DNA of 64,000 nt from Clostridiales bacterium Firm_07 (GTDB lineage Bacteria; Bacillota; Clostridia; Oscillospirales; CAG-272), in NCBI GenBank assembly GCA_001604005.1, contig LVAM01000010.1, positions 21,244 to 85,243 of the forward strand, read 5' to 3'. Shown in pieces: positions 8,909-20,642 of the stretch (position 1 is its first letter; each line of letters begins with the position of its first letter). Under the pieces are notes generated by a model. It saw only the letters and a program-made list of their open reading frames with translations, was not told the DNA's origin and ran no database searches. Made by a program: the position numbers and the translations under genes.

Positions 8909-11900
8909 TCCAATCCTCTCCTTCCTCTTTTCCGTGGATCGAATCCACATCCAGTTCCAGCACTTTGGAAATGCCGTGTTCGGGCATCGTCACGCCGTAA
9001 AGTCGGTTTGCCGCTTCCATCGTGCCGCGGCGGTGCGTGATGAGCACAAACTGCGTTTCCTGCGAATACCGTTTGATGTATGCGGCAAAGCGCGCCACGT
9101 TGACTTCGTCGAGCGCCGCCTCGATCTCGTCGAGAATGAAGAACGGTGTGGGCGTGACCTGCAAGATGGCGAAAAAGAGCGCGATGGCGACAAAAGACTG
9201 CTCGCCGCCGGAAAGTTGCACCAAGTTCTTGATGATCTTGCCGGGGGGCGCCGCCTTGATCTCGATGCCCGAAGTCAGCACGTCGTCCGGATCGGAGAGC
9301 AGCACTTCGGCGCTGCCGCCGCCAAAGAGTTCGACAAACGTGCGATTGAAATTGTCGTTGATCTGCTCAAACGTGCGCACAAACGCGCTTCGCATCTCGA
9401 TCTCCAAATTTTTGATGACTTTCAGCAGATCTTCGCGCGCGGCGGTCAGATCCGCGATCTGCCCCGCCATATAGTCATAACGTTCTTTAACTTCTTTATA
9501 CTTGTTGACCGCGTCAAGATCAACGTTGCCGATGGCACGCAGTTTGTTGCGGCAGGAAGTCTGTATCTCCGCCACGCCCGCGCGCTCGGCGGCGGTGATG
9601 GCGGGGTAGCCGAGCGCGAGCGCTTCGTTGCGGGACATTTCATAGTCTTCCCAAAATTTAGCCGACAACTTGTCCTGCTCTTCGCGGAGCGCGGCAAGGC
9701 GCGCCTCGTTTTTGGTGTGCGCGCGGAAACAAAGTTCCTTTTCCGCCATCTTGTCCCGCAGTTTCGCGTTCACCGAGGCGAGTTTTTTCTCAAACGTCAT
9801 ATCGCTCTCGGTCAGTTTCGCGTGACGGGCATTGAGTTCTTTTAAGGCGCGCTCGCCTTCGGCAAAGGTGTTGCGGTTTGCCTCCTGATGGAGAAGTTCG
9901 GCTTTGATGTTGGCTTCAAGAAGCGATATGTTCGCCTTTTGCGCCTCGATCTCCTCCGAGAGCGCCGCCGCGCGTGCCTCGGCTTCGGCAAGATAGTTCG
10001 CCGCCGTTTCCATATCCTTGCGCGCGCCGCTGATGGCGATATACAGTTCGGTCATCTCGGCGTCTTTTGCCGTTTTCTCGTCAAGAAGCGCGTTGCGCTG
10101 TGCGTCCATTTCCGCGCGGGCAGCGCCGATCTCGGCGATCTCGGTTTTCAGTTCCTTTTCCCGCAGGGCAAGGTGCGAGAGTTCCTCGTCGCAATCGGCG
10201 TTTCGACGCCGCAGAGCGTCGAAATCCGCGTTCAGTTTTTGCACCAGCGCGTCGTTTGCCTCGATCTTGGCTTTCAGTTGCGCCGCCGCCGCCGATTCGG
10301 TATTTTGCATCGAAACGAGCAGTTGGCGTCTTGCGTCGGCGTCAAAGCGCTCGTCCGATACGTCGGCGATCTCTTTTTCAAGTGCCGCGCGCTCTTTTTC
10401 CAGCGCGGCGCGGCGCGTTTCAAGATCTTTGATCTTTTCTTCCAGCGCGGCGATCTCGCCCGCGCGTGACAAAATGCCCGCGCGCTGCTTGACCGAACCG
10501 CCCGTAAAGGAGCCGCCCGCGTTGATAATTTGCCCGTCCAGCGTGACGGCTTTTATGCGGAATTTGGTCTTTTTCGCCATCTCCGTGGCGCTGTCCAGAT
10601 CTTCAAAAACCACCGTTCTGCCAAGGAGCGAGGAGATGATCTCCGAAAAGCGCGCGTCGGAAGACACGAGATCCGCGGCAACGCCCACGTACCCGCGGCA
10701 TTTCGCCGCGTCCCGCATTTCCTCGGTCGCGCTCTGTCCGCGCATCGCCGAGATCGGGAAAAACGTGGCGCGCCCCGCCTGCATATTTTTCAGATACGCG
10801 ATAGCGGCTTTCGCCACGTCGGTATCCTCGACCACGATATGTTGCAAATTGACGGCAAGCGCCGTTTCGATCGCCGTCACGTATTCCCGCTCCACCGAAA
10901 TGACCTTGGAGAGCGGTCCGTAAATCGTGCCGCAGCGCACGCCCCGCACGTCGGTGATACGACCGGCCGCGTACGCTTCCATCACGGTGCGCACGCTGTT
11001 GCCGTACCCCTCGAAATTCTCTTCCATCGCGCGAAATGCCTCGACGCGCTGACGCGAGAGATCGTGCTCCAATTTGCACTCGTTTTCCTTATTCGCTATC
11101 TCTTCCAGCGCGACGTTCTTTTCCGCTAAACGCGCGTCGATCCCCTCAATCTTTTTCTCGGCGTCCGCGATCTCGTTTTCGTATTTCCGAACGGCGTTTT
11201 CTTTCGTCTCAAATTCGGCGGCGATCTCCCGACCGACGCGGGCGTAAGCCTCGATCTCGCCGGCAAGCGCGTCGTTTTTCCCGCTGTCGGTCTTTTTGCC
11301 GTTTTCCAACACCTGTCGCCGCACGCGGATATCCAGCGCCTCTGTTTCACGCTCCGAAACGTCGGCAAGCGCGGCGGCGATATTTCCCGCCAACAAAAGC
11401 GCCTTGTCGGCAAGCGATTGCGCCTCCTCCGCCTTTTTCGTGTGTCTGTTTTCCAGTTCGGCGCATTTCGCTTTCAATACGTCAAGATCGGCTTGGCGGC
11501 GCGCGCATTCCTCGTTTTCCTTTTGGAATCCCGCCTCTTTCGCGGCGCACACGACGCGCGCGGCTTCGATCTTTTCTTTCGTGTTGGCGACCACGTTCTG
11601 CGACACCTGATACTGGCTGTCGCGGTCGTGGTTTTCGCCTGTCAGAGTGCGTATTTGCTCCAACAGTTCCGCCGCACGCGCCTTGTTGCTCTGCGATTCT
11701 TCAAAGAGTTGTTCGCTTTGCGCGTTGAGATTGTCGATCGCCTCTTCGGCGATTTTCAGATCAAGTCCGCTGTTGCGGAAGCTCTCCTCCGCTTTTTCGA
11801 TATCGACGTGCAGACGCTCGGAATCGAAAAGCCAAAGCTGCACGTCCGCCTTTTTCTTTTCCTCGTGCAGTTCCAGCGCGCGGCGGGCGCGTTCCGCCTC

Positions 11901-12527
11901 TTTTTCAAGCGGTCCGACCTGCGCCGACACTTCCGCGAAAATGTCGTTGACGCGCGCCATATTGTCCTCGGTGGATTGCAGGTTGCGCTCCGCCTCGGTC
12001 TTGCGGTGACGATATTTGGCAATGCCCGCCGCGTCCTCGAAAACGCTGCGGCGCTCGTCGGATTTACGGGATATGATCTCGGCGATCTTGCCCTGTCCGA
12101 TGATGGAATACCCGTCGCGTCCGACGCCGGTGTTCATAAACAGCTCGTAAATATCGCGCAAACGGCAGGGGCGGCGGTTGATATAATACTCGCTCTCACC
12201 CTCGCGGTAATAGCGGCGTGTCACCGTCACCTCGTCATACGGGCATTCCAGACGGCTCTCGCCCGCCGAATTATCAAACGTCACCGACACCTCGGCAAAG
12301 CCCATCGGGCGGCGGCTGTCCGCGCCCCCGAAAATGATATCCTCCATTTTCGTGCCGCGCAGGCTTTTGGAAGAGATCTCCCCCAGCACCCAGCGCATCG
12401 CGTCGGAAATATTGGATTTTCCGCTTCCGTTCGGTCCCACAATGACTGTTGTACCGCGCTCGAAAGTCAGTTTCGTTTTATCCGGAAAAGACTTGAAGCC
12501 CTGCATTTCCAAAGATTTCAGATACAA
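8883..12527 (-). CDS. smc: Chromosome segregation ATPase SMC
   Basis: A 1214-residue condensin subunit that extrudes DNA loops together with ScpA and ScpB (encoded at 27.0-28.4 kb). The Walker A motif is GPNGSGKS at residues 31-38. Long coiled coils flank a globular hinge at about residues 520-660. The signature LSGGEQ lies near residue 1102 and Walker B ([13 protein letters not shown]) near 1132. The start codon is TTG, chosen because AGGAGGTG sits 8 bases before it and no earlier in-frame start exists downstream of the promoter. It is the first gene of the operon ending with leuS. Confidence 0.98.
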   Translation of the reverse strand: MYLKSLEMQGFKSFPDKTKLTFERGTTVIVGPNGSGKSNISDAMRWVLGEISSKSLRGTKMEDIIFGGADSRRPMGFAEVSVTFDNSAGESRLECPYDEVTVTRRYYREGESEYYINRRPCRLRDIYELFMNTGVGRDGYSIIGQGKIAEIISRKSDERRSVFEDAAGIAKYRHRKTEAERNLQSTEDNMARVNDIFAEVSAQVGPLEKEAERARRALELHEEKKKADVQLWLFDSERLHVDIEKAEESFRNSGLDLKIAEEAIDNLNAQSEQLFEESQSNKARAAELLEQIRTLTGENHDRDSQYQVSQNVVANTKEKIEAARVVCAAKEAGFQKENEECARRQADLDVLKAKCAELENRHTKKAEEAQSLADKALLLAGNIAAALADVSERETEALDIRVRRQVLENGKKTDSGKNDALAGEIEAYARVGREIAAEFETKENAVRKYENEIADAEKKIEGIDARLAEKNVALEEIANKENECKLEHDLSRQRVEAFRAMEENFEGYGNSVRTVMEAYAAGRITDVRGVRCGTIYGPLSKVISVEREYVTAIETALAVNLQHIVVEDTDVAKAAIAYLKNMQAGRATFFPISAMRGQSATEEMRDAAKCRGYVGVAADLVSSDARFSEIISSLLGRTVVFEDLDSATEMAKKTKFRIKAVTLDGQIINAGGSFTGGSVKQRAGILSRAGEIAALEEKIKDLETRRAALEKERAALEKEIADVSDERFDADARRQLLVSMQNTESAAAAQLKAKIEANDALVQKLNADFDALRRRNADCDEELSHLALREKELKTEIAEIGAARAEMDAQRNALLDEKTAKDAEMTELYIAISGARKDMETAANYLAEAEARAAALSEEIEAQKANISLLEANIKAELLHQEANRNTFAEGERALKELNARHAKLTESDMTFEKKLASVNAKLRDKMAEKELCFRAHTKNEARLAALREEQDKLSAKFWEDYEMSRNEALALGYPAITAAERAGVAEIQTSCRNKLRAIGNVDLDAVNKYKEVKERYDYMAGQIADLTAAREDLLKVIKNLEIEMRSAFVRTFEQINDNFNRTFVELFGGGSAEVLLSDPDDVLTSGIEIKAAPPGKIIKNLVQLSGGEQSFVAIALFFAILQVTPTPFFILDEIEAALDEVNVARFAAYIKRYSQETQFVLITHRRGTMEAANRLYGVTMPEHGISKVLELDVDSIHGKEEGEDWNGILGETP

Positions 12528-12562
12528 CGGTCACACCTCCTGTGCAATAAACTATAATACAT

Positions 12563-12591
12563 ATTATACTTGATAATCGCGTTTTTTGCAA
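12563..12591 (-). promoter_or_regulatory. Sigma-A promoter of the smc operon
   Basis: Minus-strand TTGCAA (12586-12591) and TATAAT (12563-12568) with a 17-bp spacer lie 35 bases upstream of the smc ribosome binding site. Confidence 0.85.
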
Positions 12592-12615
12592 GACCTTTTT
12601 CAAAGATCGCAAAAG

Positions 12616-12658
12616 AAAAGCGCGGCAACGATCTTTTCCGCATCGTTGCCGCGCTTTT
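12616..12658 (-). terminator. Terminator after rnc
   Basis: A perfect 17-bp stem (12616-12632 with 12642-12658) sits between the rnc stop and the smc promoter. The minus-strand tail is TTTTCTTTT. It also carries a T-run on the plus strand. Confidence 0.8.
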
Positions 12659-12697
12659 TTTGGATAATTTTTCGTTTTTCGCATACTGTTTCGGGGG

Positions 12698-13384
12698 TTA
12701 TTTCGGCAGATACCGCCCCAGCGCCTCGCGCGCGGCGTTTTGTTCCGCCTCTTTTTTGGAGTTGCCCGCGCCCTGCCCGAAAATATTGGAGTTGATCTTG
12801 ACGCAAACCGTGAAAATTTTTGCGTTGTCCGGTCCTTCTTCCGAGAGGAGTTCATAGTGCAGTTCCTCGCCGGGCGTTTGCTGTACGTATTGTTGGAGCA
12901 ACGTTTTGTAATCGAGCGGATTTGCCTGCGTTTTGTCAAGTTCCGCGTGCACGAAAGGCAACAAAAAGTCCTCAACGGTCTCAAAGGAACCCGAATCCAG
13001 ATAGATAGCGCCGACGAGTGCCTCAAAGGCGTCTTCCAGGATTTTCGGCTTTTCTCTGCCCTCTTTTTCCTCGCCGCGTCCGAGCAGTAAATACTCGCCG
13101 AGCCCGATTTGCTGTGCGTATGCGGTCAGCGCCTCGCGGCACACCACGTTCTTTCGCCACACCGTCAGTTCTCCTTCGGGCGAGGCGGGAAAGGTGCGGT
13201 AGAGATGATCGCAAACGACAAGAGAGAGCACCGAATCGCCGAGAAACTCCAAGCGTTCGTTGGATTGCTCGCGCCCCAAAAGGTGCTCGTTGGCAAAGGA
13301 AGAATGCGTCAGCGCCGTGCGCAGCAGGGCTTTGTTGCGGAAACTATATCCGATCTTGTTTTCAAGCGCCGTGATATCAGCCAT
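12698..13384 (-). CDS. rnc: Ribonuclease III
   Basis: A 228-residue double-strand RNA endonuclease for rRNA precursor and mRNA processing. The catalytic signature NERLEFLGDSVL lies near residue 38, and the second acidic cluster (ALVGAIYLDSG) follows near residue 110. A C-terminal dsRNA-binding domain ends the protein (GNSKKEAEQNAAREAL). I chose ATG 13382-13384, which overlaps the plsX stop by eight bases and starts with the standard domain edge. It is the last gene of the minus-strand operon that starts with the rRNA methyltransferase. Confidence 0.97.
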   Translation of the reverse strand: MADITALENKIGYSFRNKALLRTALTHSSFANEHLLGREQSNERLEFLGDSVLSLVVCDHLYRTFPASPEGELTVWRKNVVCREALTAYAQQIGLGEYLLLGRGEEKEGREKPKILEDAFEALVGAIYLDSGSFETVEDFLLPFVHAELDKTQANPLDYKTLLQQYVQQTPGEELHYELLSEEGPDNAKIFTVCVKINSNIFGQGAGNSKKEAEQNAAREALGRYLPK

Positions 13385-14414
13385 CGTTTTCGCCCCCTCC
13401 CTCTCTTTGCGACTTTTGAAAAGCGGTATAGCGCCCGATCTCGTCGGCAATATCCAGTATCACGCCGCTTTCGGCATACTCCGCCGCCGCGCGTATCGCG
13501 TTGGCAAAAGCGTGCGCGTCCGATGCGCCGTGCGCCTTGACAACGGGTTTGGATATGCCGAGAAAAGGTGAGCCGCCGTATTCCGACACGTCAAAGGTAC
13601 GTTTCATCTCGGCAAGAGAGCCCCGCACAAGGAGCGCCGAGAGTTTGGAACGGTAGTTTTCCGTAAACACTTTTTTGAAAGCGCGCAGAATGTATTTTCC
13701 CGTTCCTTCCATCGTTTTCAGAAAAACGTTTCCGGTAAAGCCGTCCGTCACCAAAACGTTGCACACGCCGAAGGGCGCCGCGCTTGCCTCCACGTTTCCG
13801 ACATAGGAAATGAGCGGGCACGCGCGCAAATCGGCGTTTGCCTTAACTTGCAGCGGCGTTCCTTTCTGATCTTCGATGCCGTTGTTGAGAAGTCCCACCG
13901 CGGGCGCTTCTATGCCGTATATCCTGCGGATATACGCCGAGCCCATCACGGCAAACTGTTCGAGATTTTCCTCGCTCACCACGACGTTGGCGCCCGTGTC
14001 CAGCAGTATAAGCGGGGCGGCGGCGGGCAGGACCGCGCCGATCGCCGCGCGCTGTACGCCGCGGATCTTGCGCACAATGAGCGTTGCGCCGATAAAAAGC
14101 GCGCCCGTGTTGCCCGTGCTGACGAAAGCGTCGCCCTCACCGTCGGCAAGCAGTTGGAGACCCTTGAACATCGACGCTTCGCGCTTTTGTTTCATAACGG
14201 CAAGAGGCTCGTCCCGCATCGTCACCACGTCGGTGGTATGTACAAGGTCAAACCGGCGCAGATCGTATTCGTGTTCGGCGGCGATACGGCGCATTTCATC
14301 GACGTTGCCGACCAAAATGAAACTTGCGTTCACCTTGCCCGCCGCTTCCATTACGCCGCGCATCAATTCGGACGGTGCGTGATCGCCGCCCATCAGATCC
14401 ACAATGATACGCAT
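13377..14414 (-). CDS. plsX: Phosphate acyltransferase PlsX
   Basis: A 345-residue enzyme that converts acyl-ACP plus phosphate to acyl-phosphate, the first step toward phosphatidic acid in Firmicutes. It opens with IIVDLMGGDHAP, and STGNTGAL, LDTGAN and the C-terminal GGSPFLGISKPVVKAHG segments are typical. AAAGGAGGACGGTT precedes the ATG. It is followed directly by rnc; the acpP gene that often lies between plsX and rnc is absent here. The tail extends 30 or so residues past the domain, rich in Arg, Gln and Glu. Confidence 0.96.
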   Translation of the reverse strand: MRIIVDLMGGDHAPSELMRGVMEAAGKVNASFILVGNVDEMRRIAAEHEYDLRRFDLVHTTDVVTMRDEPLAVMKQKREASMFKGLQLLADGEGDAFVSTGNTGALFIGATLIVRKIRGVQRAAIGAVLPAAAPLILLDTGANVVVSEENLEQFAVMGSAYIRRIYGIEAPAVGLLNNGIEDQKGTPLQVKANADLRACPLISYVGNVEASAAPFGVCNVLVTDGFTGNVFLKTMEGTGKYILRAFKKVFTENYRSKLSALLVRGSLAEMKRTFDVSEYGGSPFLGISKPVVKAHGASDAHAFANAIRAAAEYAESGVILDIADEIGRYTAFQKSQREGGGENDG

Positions 14415-14433
14415 AACCGTCCTCCTTTACGTC

Positions 14434-15771
14434 TTATTTTTCAATCTCTTCCCGCATCGCCGCGATCTCCTCGAGCGCGCGCGCGGAAAGCGCTTCGTTG
14501 CGCGCGGCTTTTCCACCGCGCACGCGCTGGGGCAGCATCGGCACGATGCCGAAGTTGGCGTTCATCGGAGAAAAATCCGAAAGCCCGCCGTTCGCCACAT
14601 AGTGCGCCATCGCGCCGAGCATCGTCTCGCGCGGGAAAATGAGCGGAGACATATCGCGAAAAGTGCGCGCGGCGTTGATGCCGGCGACAAGTCCGGAACC
14701 CGCCGATTCGATATATCCTTCCACACCCGTCATCTGCCCCGCAAAGAAGAGATGCGGCGCGCTTGCCACACGATAAGCGGCGTCCAGGAAATGCGGAGAG
14801 CAAAGATAGGTGTTGCGGTGCATCACGCCGTAGCGCAGAAATTGCGCGTCGCGAAGCCCCGGAATGAGCGAGAAAACGCGTTTTTGCTCCGGAAAAGTGA
14901 GATGGGTTTGAAAGCCCACCAGGTTGTACATCGTCCCCGCCGCGTTCTCTTTGCGCAGTTGCACCACGGCGAAAGGCTCTTTCCCCGTGCGGGGATCGGT
15001 GATGCCGACGGGTTTGAGCGGCCCGTAGCACAGCGTGTCGTAACCGCGCTTTGCCATCACTTCCACCGGCATACATCCCTCGAAAACTTTGGGTGTTTGT
15101 CCGCTTTCCGCGCGGTCGAAATCGTGCAGTTCCGCCTCTTTCGCCGACACGAGCGCGCGATAAAAAATATCGTATTCCTCGCACGTCATCGGGCAATTGA
15201 TATAATCGGCGTCGCCTTTTCCGTAACGAGAGGCGAAAAACGCCACGTTCATATCAATGGAGGAAAAATCCACGATCGGCGCCACGGCGTCGTAAAAATA
15301 AAGTCCTTCTTTGCCCGTGAGCGCCGCGATTTTCTCGGCAAGCGCGGGGCTTGTCAGCGGTCCCGTCGCCACCACCGTGACGGCGTCGTGCGGCAGTTCG
15401 GTCACCTCGCGCTCCTCCACCTCGATCAGCGGATCGCGGCGCAAGCGGTCGGTGATATAATCGGAAAACGCGACACGGTCGACGGCTAATGCCGAACCGG
15501 CGGGCACGCGCGTGGCGTCAGCCGCGGCAAGGATAAGCGAATGGCATTGCCGCATCTCCTCTTTGAGGAGCCCGACCGCGTTGGAAAGCGCGTCGGAGCG
15601 GAGCGAGTTGGAACAGCAAAGTTCGGCAAACCCGTCCGTGCGGTGCGCGGGCGTGCGTTTCTTCGGCTTCATCTCGGAGAGCACGACCGGAACGCCGCGC
15701 CGCGCGATCTGAAACGCCGCCTCGGAGCCCGCGAGCCCCGCGCCGAGCACGCGCACAAAGGGCGCTTTCAT
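14434..15771 (-). CDS. trmFO: Folate- and FAD-dependent tRNA (uracil-54-C5) methyltransferase
   Basis: A 445-residue flavoprotein that makes ribothymidine-54 in tRNA using methylenetetrahydrofolate. The N-terminal FAD-binding motif [10 protein letters not shown] and the [19 protein letters not shown] segment identify the family and separate it from GidA/MnmG. The C-terminal half has the [18 protein letters not shown] segment. I chose ATG 15769-15771 because AAGGGG precedes it and it overlaps the topA stop by four bases (ATGA). A TrmFO following TopA is the usual Firmicutes order. Confidence 0.97.
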   Translation of the reverse strand: MKAPFVRVLGAGLAGSEAAFQIARRGVPVVLSEMKPKKRTPAHRTDGFAELCCSNSLRSDALSNAVGLLKEEMRQCHSLILAAADATRVPAGSALAVDRVAFSDYITDRLRRDPLIEVEEREVTELPHDAVTVVATGPLTSPALAEKIAALTGKEGLYFYDAVAPIVDFSSIDMNVAFFASRYGKGDADYINCPMTCEEYDIFYRALVSAKEAELHDFDRAESGQTPKVFEGCMPVEVMAKRGYDTLCYGPLKPVGITDPRTGKEPFAVVQLRKENAAGTMYNLVGFQTHLTFPEQKRVFSLIPGLRDAQFLRYGVMHRNTYLCSPHFLDAAYRVASAPHLFFAGQMTGVEGYIESAGSGLVAGINAARTFRDMSPLIFPRETMLGAMAHYVANGGLSDFSPMNANFGIVPMLPQRVRGGKAARNEALSARALEEIAAMREEIEK

Positions 15772-18050
15772 TGCCCCTTCTCCGTTGCCGGCGTTTCGGG
15801 TTCTTCGCGTTGATATCCGCACGCCTTATCGGCGCAGACAAGGAGACCCTTGCTCTTTTTGCGGAACAGCATTTTTCCGCATTGAGGGCATGTTTCGGCA
15901 GTCGGCATATCCCACGAGGAAAAATCACAGTCGGGATAGCGTTCGCAACTGTAAAACACGGTTTTGCGCTTGCCGTTCTTGATGAGGATCTTGGCGCCGC
16001 ATTTCGGGCACGGCACATCCAGTTCGTGTGTTTTCTGCTTGGTAAACTTGCATGCGGGATAGCGCGAGCAGGCAAAGAAAGTGCCGTAACGCCCCGTGCG
16101 CTGTACCATATCCGCACCGCAAAGTTCGCATTTGAAATCCGCCACAATGACCGGCTTTTTCTCGGTCTGCGGCGCGGGCGCGGCGTTCTTCTCAAAAAGC
16201 GGTTTGGTGTTTTGGCAATTCGGGTAGTTGGGGCAGGCGGCAAATTTGCCGAATCTGCCGTTTTTCACGATCATTTGCGCGCCGCACTTTTCGCAGATCA
16301 TATCCGCTTTCTCAACGGGGATCTCAAAACTGCCCGCTTTGATGGTGGTTTCGGCGTGAGAGAGTTCCTCGGAAAAATCCTTCCAAAAATCCGACAAGAC
16401 GCTTTGCATATCGGCTTTCCCCTCTTCGATCGCGTCCAGCGCGTCTTCCATATGCGCCGTAAAGGTGTAATCCACAATCTCGGGGAAGTTTTCTTTCATC
16501 AGTTTGGTCGTCACCTCGCCAAGCGGCGTCGCCACAAGCGATTTACCCTCCCGCACGGCGTAGTTGCGCGAAAGAATGGTGGTGATGATGGTGTTATACG
16601 TGCTGGGGCGTCCGATGCCCTTTTCGTCCAAAAACTTGATGAGCGTAGCCTCGGTGTAACGAGGGGGCGCTTCGGTAAAGTGGCGCGCGGGGATCAGTTT
16701 GCCGGCGGGGATCACGTCGCCCACGGCAAGATCGGGCACGCGCAGATCGCGCTGACCTTCCGCGGTGTTTTCCTCTTCCTCGCTCGATTCGTAAAGCGCC
16801 ATATAACCCGGAAACGCCACGCTGTACCCGCTTGCGCGGAACTGATAATCGCCGACGGCAAATTCAAGGGCAAGCGTGTCAAGCGTGGCGGATTGCATCT
16901 GACTTGCCACGAAACGCTCCCAAATGAGTTTATAGAGCCTGTATTGGTCGATCGTCAAGTATTTGCGGATCTTGGCGGGTTCGAGATCGATATGCGAAGG
17001 ACGGATCGCCTCGTGCGCGTCCTGCGCGCCCGCTTTCGTTTTATATACGCGCGGCGCGGCGGGGCAAAATTCCGCACCGTATTTGTCGGAGATCAGCGCG
17101 CGCACCGCGTTCTTCGCCTCGTCGGAAACGCGGAGCGAGTCGGTACGCATATAGGTGATAAGGCCCTGTACGCCGCCGTTTTCCGTGCCGACGTGGATAC
17201 CTTCGTACAGTTCCTGCGCCACGCGCATAATGCGCTGCGATTGGAAACCGAGTTTGCGCGACGCCTCCTGCTGCATGGTGGACGTGGTAAAGGGCGGCGC
17301 GGGCGTTTTTTGCTTGGTGGCGTGCTTGACCGCCGTCACTTTGAAATCTTTTCCGGCGATCTCTTCGAGGATCTTGTTCGTTTCCGCCTCGCTGCCGAGT
17401 TTAATCTTACCGTTGCGGTCACCGTAAAAATGCACCGTCAGTTCCTGCTCGGTGCCGCCGCCCAGTACGGCGTCGACGGTCCAGTATTCTTCGGGCACAA
17501 ACGCGCGGATCTCGTTTTCACGATCCACGAGAATGCTGGCGGCAACAGACTGCACACGCCCCGCGGACAATCCGTTTTTCACGGCTTTCCAAAGGTACGG
17601 CGACAGTTTATATCCCACCACGCGATCCCAAATGCGGCGCGTTTGCTGCGCGTTAACAAGGTTCATATCAATGGCGCGGGGAGATTTCACCGCGGCGCGC
17701 ACGACGTCGGGCGTGATCTCGTTGAAGGTGATCCGCAACGTTTTTGCGGGATCAAGCCCCAGCGCGCCGGCAAGATGCCACGCGATCGCCTCTCCCTCGC
17801 GGTCGGGGTCAGGCGCGAGATAGACTTTTTTGGCGCCTTTCGCCTCTTTGCGGATCTCCTTGATGAGATCGCCTTTGCCGCGAATGTTGATATAATGCGC
17901 CTCGAAACCGTGGTCGATGTCCACGCTGAGAGAACTTTTCGGCAGGTCGCGCACGTGTCCTTTCGAGGCGACGACTTTATAGTTTGAACCCAGATATTTT
18001 TTGATTGCCGCCGCTTTGGAGGGCGATTCCACAATCACAAGATTAGCCAT
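15768..18050 (-). CDS. topA: DNA topoisomerase I (type IA)
   Basis: A 760-residue enzyme that relaxes negative supercoils. The N-terminal Toprim domain includes [14 protein letters not shown] and the acidic DPDREGEA motif. The catalytic tyrosine is in [11 protein letters not shown] near residue 300. Four C-terminal zinc ribbons of the CxxC...C type fill roughly residues 580-750 (CEKC, CELC, CPKC, CPQC), consistent with the Gram-positive form. AAAGGAACATCT precedes the ATG. It lies 21 bases behind dprA and overlaps trmFO. Confidence 0.98.
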   Translation of the reverse strand: MANLVIVESPSKAAAIKKYLGSNYKVVASKGHVRDLPKSSLSVDIDHGFEAHYINIRGKGDLIKEIRKEAKGAKKVYLAPDPDREGEAIAWHLAGALGLDPAKTLRITFNEITPDVVRAAVKSPRAIDMNLVNAQQTRRIWDRVVGYKLSPYLWKAVKNGLSAGRVQSVAASILVDRENEIRAFVPEEYWTVDAVLGGGTEQELTVHFYGDRNGKIKLGSEAETNKILEEIAGKDFKVTAVKHATKQKTPAPPFTTSTMQQEASRKLGFQSQRIMRVAQELYEGIHVGTENGGVQGLITYMRTDSLRVSDEAKNAVRALISDKYGAEFCPAAPRVYKTKAGAQDAHEAIRPSHIDLEPAKIRKYLTIDQYRLYKLIWERFVASQMQSATLDTLALEFAVGDYQFRASGYSVAFPGYMALYESSEEEENTAEGQRDLRVPDLAVGDVIPAGKLIPARHFTEAPPRYTEATLIKFLDEKGIGRPSTYNTIITTILSRNYAVREGKSLVATPLGEVTTKLMKENFPEIVDYTFTAHMEDALDAIEEGKADMQSVLSDFWKDFSEELSHAETTIKAGSFEIPVEKADMICEKCGAQMIVKNGRFGKFAACPNYPNCQNTKPLFEKNAAPAPQTEKKPVIVADFKCELCGADMVQRTGRYGTFFACSRYPACKFTKQKTHELDVPCPKCGAKILIKNGKRKTVFYSCERYPDCDFSSWDMPTAETCPQCGKMLFRKKSKGLLVCADKACGYQREEPETPATEKGQ

Positions 18051-18071
18051 AGATGTTCCTTTCGATTATGA

Positions 18072-19352
18072 TTACTTTTTTGCAAACACTCCGCCGGGCA
18101 GCGGAGAAATGAGACCGTAAATTTCAAAAACCGTGAGCGTTGCCGCCGCTTCCGACACGGGAACGCCCCGCTCGGTGAGCGCGTCCACCGTGAAAGGTGC
18201 GTCGGGCAGATACGAGAAGAGTTCCCGCTGTCGCGCGCTCAATATGGAAAGATCGGTTTCACCCGGCGCTTCCGCGTCCTCGCGTTCTTCTCTTTCCCGC
18301 CGCGCACGCGGCGCCTTTTCTTTCCGCGCCTTTGAACGCTTCCCTTCTTTTTGGGTGGGAGACGTGTCGCGTTTTTCCGACAAACGAAGCCCGAAACGAC
18401 GCGCGACGTCCTCGGTGAGTTCAGCGCTCTGCTCGGCTTCGAGAAACGATTTTTCGTCAATGAGATCGTGATAGAGGAAACGGTATTGCGACAGAATATC
18501 CTCCGCGCAAAGCGCCATCATCGCACCGCCCGCAAGCAAACGGTTGCTTCCTTTTGAACGCGGATCGGTGATGTCGCCCGGCACGGCGAAAAGCCGCTTT
18601 CCTTGAAGAAGCGCGTACCGCGCCGTGATCAGCGCGCCGCTCCGCTCTCCCGCTTCGGGGATCAGCACCGACTGAGACAGGGCGCTGATGAGGCGATTGC
18701 GGATCGGGAAGTTTTCTCCCGCGGGTTTCGTGCCCGGCGCAAACTCGGAGAGCACCGCGCCGTGCGCGGCGATCTCGTCAGCAAGACGCGCGTGATGCCG
18801 CGGATACGCGATGTCCACCCCGCATCCGAGCACCGCTACGGTTTGCCCGCCGGCGGAAACGGCGGCCGCCGCGGCAATGCCGTCGATACCCTCCGCCATA
18901 CCGCTGACGATGACCATTCCGGCCGCCGCAAGTTCAAAAGATAGTCTATACGCGATCTTCTCGCCGTATGCGTCCGGATGCCGCGGACCGACGACGCCGA
19001 GCGTCATTTGCCGCTCTTTTGCTGGCAGTTTGCCGCGGCAATACAGAACCACGGGCGGTTCGTCGATCGCGAAAAGGCTTTCGGGATACTCGTCGCCGTC
19101 CGGCGTCAGAACGCGCACGCCGTTTCGGTGACACCAAAACGCGATACGCGCCGCCTTCTTTTCGTACTCCGCAAGAGCGTCAAGCGCCGCGAAAAATCCG
19201 TGCTCGGGGTGCGGCAATACCGCCGCGATCTCTTCTTTCGTTGCCGAAAAGACAGCCTCCGGTGTGCGAAAACGCGTGATGAGCGGTTTGAAAACGCGGG
19301 ATCTCGCGCCGAGCATTTCGGCAAGCGCGATATAGGCGACTTCGTGCTCCAT
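18072..19352 (-). CDS. dprA: DNA-processing protein DprA
   Basis: A 426-residue DNA-processing protein that loads RecA on incoming single-stranded DNA during transformation and is widely kept even in bacteria not known to be competent. The Rossmann-like core has VVGPRHPDAYG, SGMAEGIDGIAA and LGCGVDIAYPRHH, all typical; the first motif reads GPR rather than the commoner GSR. A basic linker and a winged-helix-like C-terminal domain follow. I chose ATG 19350-19352 because GGAGGAAGC precedes it; it touches the stop of the rRNA methyltransferase gene. Confidence 0.95.
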   Translation of the reverse strand: MEHEVAYIALAEMLGARSRVFKPLITRFRTPEAVFSATKEEIAAVLPHPEHGFFAALDALAEYEKKAARIAFWCHRNGVRVLTPDGDEYPESLFAIDEPPVVLYCRGKLPAKERQMTLGVVGPRHPDAYGEKIAYRLSFELAAAGMVIVSGMAEGIDGIAAAAAVSAGGQTVAVLGCGVDIAYPRHHARLADEIAAHGAVLSEFAPGTKPAGENFPIRNRLISALSQSVLIPEAGERSGALITARYALLQGKRLFAVPGDITDPRSKGSNRLLAGGAMMALCAEDILSQYRFLYHDLIDEKSFLEAEQSAELTEDVARRFGLRLSEKRDTSPTQKEGKRSKARKEKAPRARREREEREDAEAPGETDLSILSARQRELFSYLPDAPFTVDALTERGVPVSEAAATLTVFEIYGLISPLPGGVFAKK

Positions 19353-20176
19353 TACGCTTCCTCCGTATACAGGCGATAAAGCAGGACAGACGCGGCGATC
19401 GCCGCATTGAGCGATTCCACTCCTTTTTCCATCGGGATAAAGAGTCGGTCGGTGGAAAGCGAAAGAACTTCGGGCGAAACGCCGTGTCCCTCGTTGCCCA
19501 CGATGAAGGCGGCGTCCCGCGGCAAAAAACAATCGCCCAGACGCGTCGCCGTGTTGTCCAGCGCAAGCGCAAAGACGCGGCGCTTTTCGGCAAGAGCCTT
19601 GACCACACCCGCAAAATCTTTCAGAAAGTACACTTTTTGTCGGAAAGCCGTCCCCATCGCGGCGCGCAACGCGCGCGGGTGATACAGATCGGCACAATCC
19701 GCGGAAAGGAGCAAACACTCGATTCCGAACGCCGCGGCACTGCGTACGACGGTGCCGAGATTGCCGGGATCGCGCACGCTTTCAAGACAAAGCAGCCGCG
19801 TGTGCGGCAACGCTTCCGCGAAAGCGTCGTTTTCGTTTTTCTCCACCGTCTTGTGCAGATTTTTCAACTTTTTCGCCACCGAGATCACGCCTTCCGGCGC
19901 GTTTTCCTCGCTGATCTGATCAAAAAGCGCGTCGGGAAGCAAAATCGTGCGTACCGACGCGGGGATCGCACACGCGGAAAAGATCGCTTCCGCCGAACTC
20001 TCCCGCAACAGCACCGCCGAAAGATTCACGCCGGAGACAAGCGCCTCGCCGAGCAGTTTTCTGCCGTCAAAGCGGAAAAGCCCCTCGCTCTCCCGCGTTT
20101 TGCGGTCGGATAACCGCGCCACGGTTTTGATGAAGGGGTTTTGTCTGGACGTGATCACTTCATAGCGATTTTGCAT
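19352..20176 (-). CDS. SpoU/TrmH-family RNA 2'-O-methyltransferase
   Basis: A 274-residue SPOUT methyltransferase, probably acting on 23S rRNA. The N-terminal substrate-binding part starts ITSRQNPFIK. The knotted catalytic domain carries the family motifs NLGTVVRSAAAFG, IVGNEGHGV and IPMEKGVESLNAA. GGGAG precedes the ATG, but I see no clear promoter between it and the rplT terminator, so it may depend on read-through. It is the first gene of the set running to rnc. The exact target nucleotide cannot be told from sequence. Confidence 0.92.
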   Translation of the reverse strand: MQNRYEVITSRQNPFIKTVARLSDRKTRESEGLFRFDGRKLLGEALVSGVNLSAVLLRESSAEAIFSACAIPASVRTILLPDALFDQISEENAPEGVISVAKKLKNLHKTVEKNENDAFAEALPHTRLLCLESVRDPGNLGTVVRSAAAFGIECLLLSADCADLYHPRALRAAMGTAFRQKVYFLKDFAGVVKALAEKRRVFALALDNTATRLGDCFLPRDAAFIVGNEGHGVSPEVLSLSTDRLFIPMEKGVESLNAAIAASVLLYRLYTEEA

Positions 20177-20231
20177 ATTTTACTCCCGTTCAAGGCGAAA
20201 AAACAGACGAAAAACACCGCTTGGAATAGAC

Positions 20232-20257
20232 AAAAACCCGGTGAAAACCGGGTTTTT
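20232..20257 (-). terminator. Terminator after rplT
   Basis: An 11-bp stem (20232-20242 with 20247-20257) with a GAAA-type tetraloop and a T5 tail on the minus strand directly follows the rplT stop. Confidence 0.9.
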
Positions 20258-20267
20258 CGTCAAAAAG

Positions 20268-20621
20268 TTAAAGGGCTGCCTTTGCTTTTGCCACAAGGTC
20301 GGCAAAAGCCGCTTTATCCGAAACCGCCAAATCGGCCAGCATTTTGCGATTGAGCGCAATATCCGCTTTTTTAAGGCCGTGCATCAAGGTCGAATAGTTG
20401 ATGCCGTTGTTCTTTGCCTCGGCGGAAATGCGGGTGATCCACAGGCTGCGGAAATCTCTCTTTTTCTGTTTACGGCCGGCAAAAGCATAATTGCCGCTCT
20501 TCATCAGAGCCTCTTTTGCCATCTTGAAGTGCTTGGATTTCGCACCCCAGTATCCTTTTGCCGCTTTGAGAACTTTATTTCTTCTCTTGCGCGTCATCAT
20601 CGCGCCTTTTACTCTTGCCAT
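20268..20621 (-). CDS. rplT: 50S ribosomal protein L20
   Basis: A 117-residue early-assembly protein of the large subunit. It starts [25 protein letters not shown] and contains [13 protein letters not shown] and [11 protein letters not shown], all diagnostic for L20. In low-GC Gram-positives L20 also represses its own operon by binding the infC leader, and a candidate leader is present here upstream of infC. It is the last gene of infC-rpmI-rplT and ends at a strong terminator. Confidence 0.99.
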   Translation of the reverse strand: MARVKGAMMTRKRRNKVLKAAKGYWGAKSKHFKMAKEALMKSGNYAFAGRKQKKRDFRSLWITRISAEAKNNGINYSTLMHGLKKADIALNRKMLADLAVSDKAAFADLVAKAKAAL

Positions 20622-20642
20622 TTTTCTTTTCCTCCGTTCCGA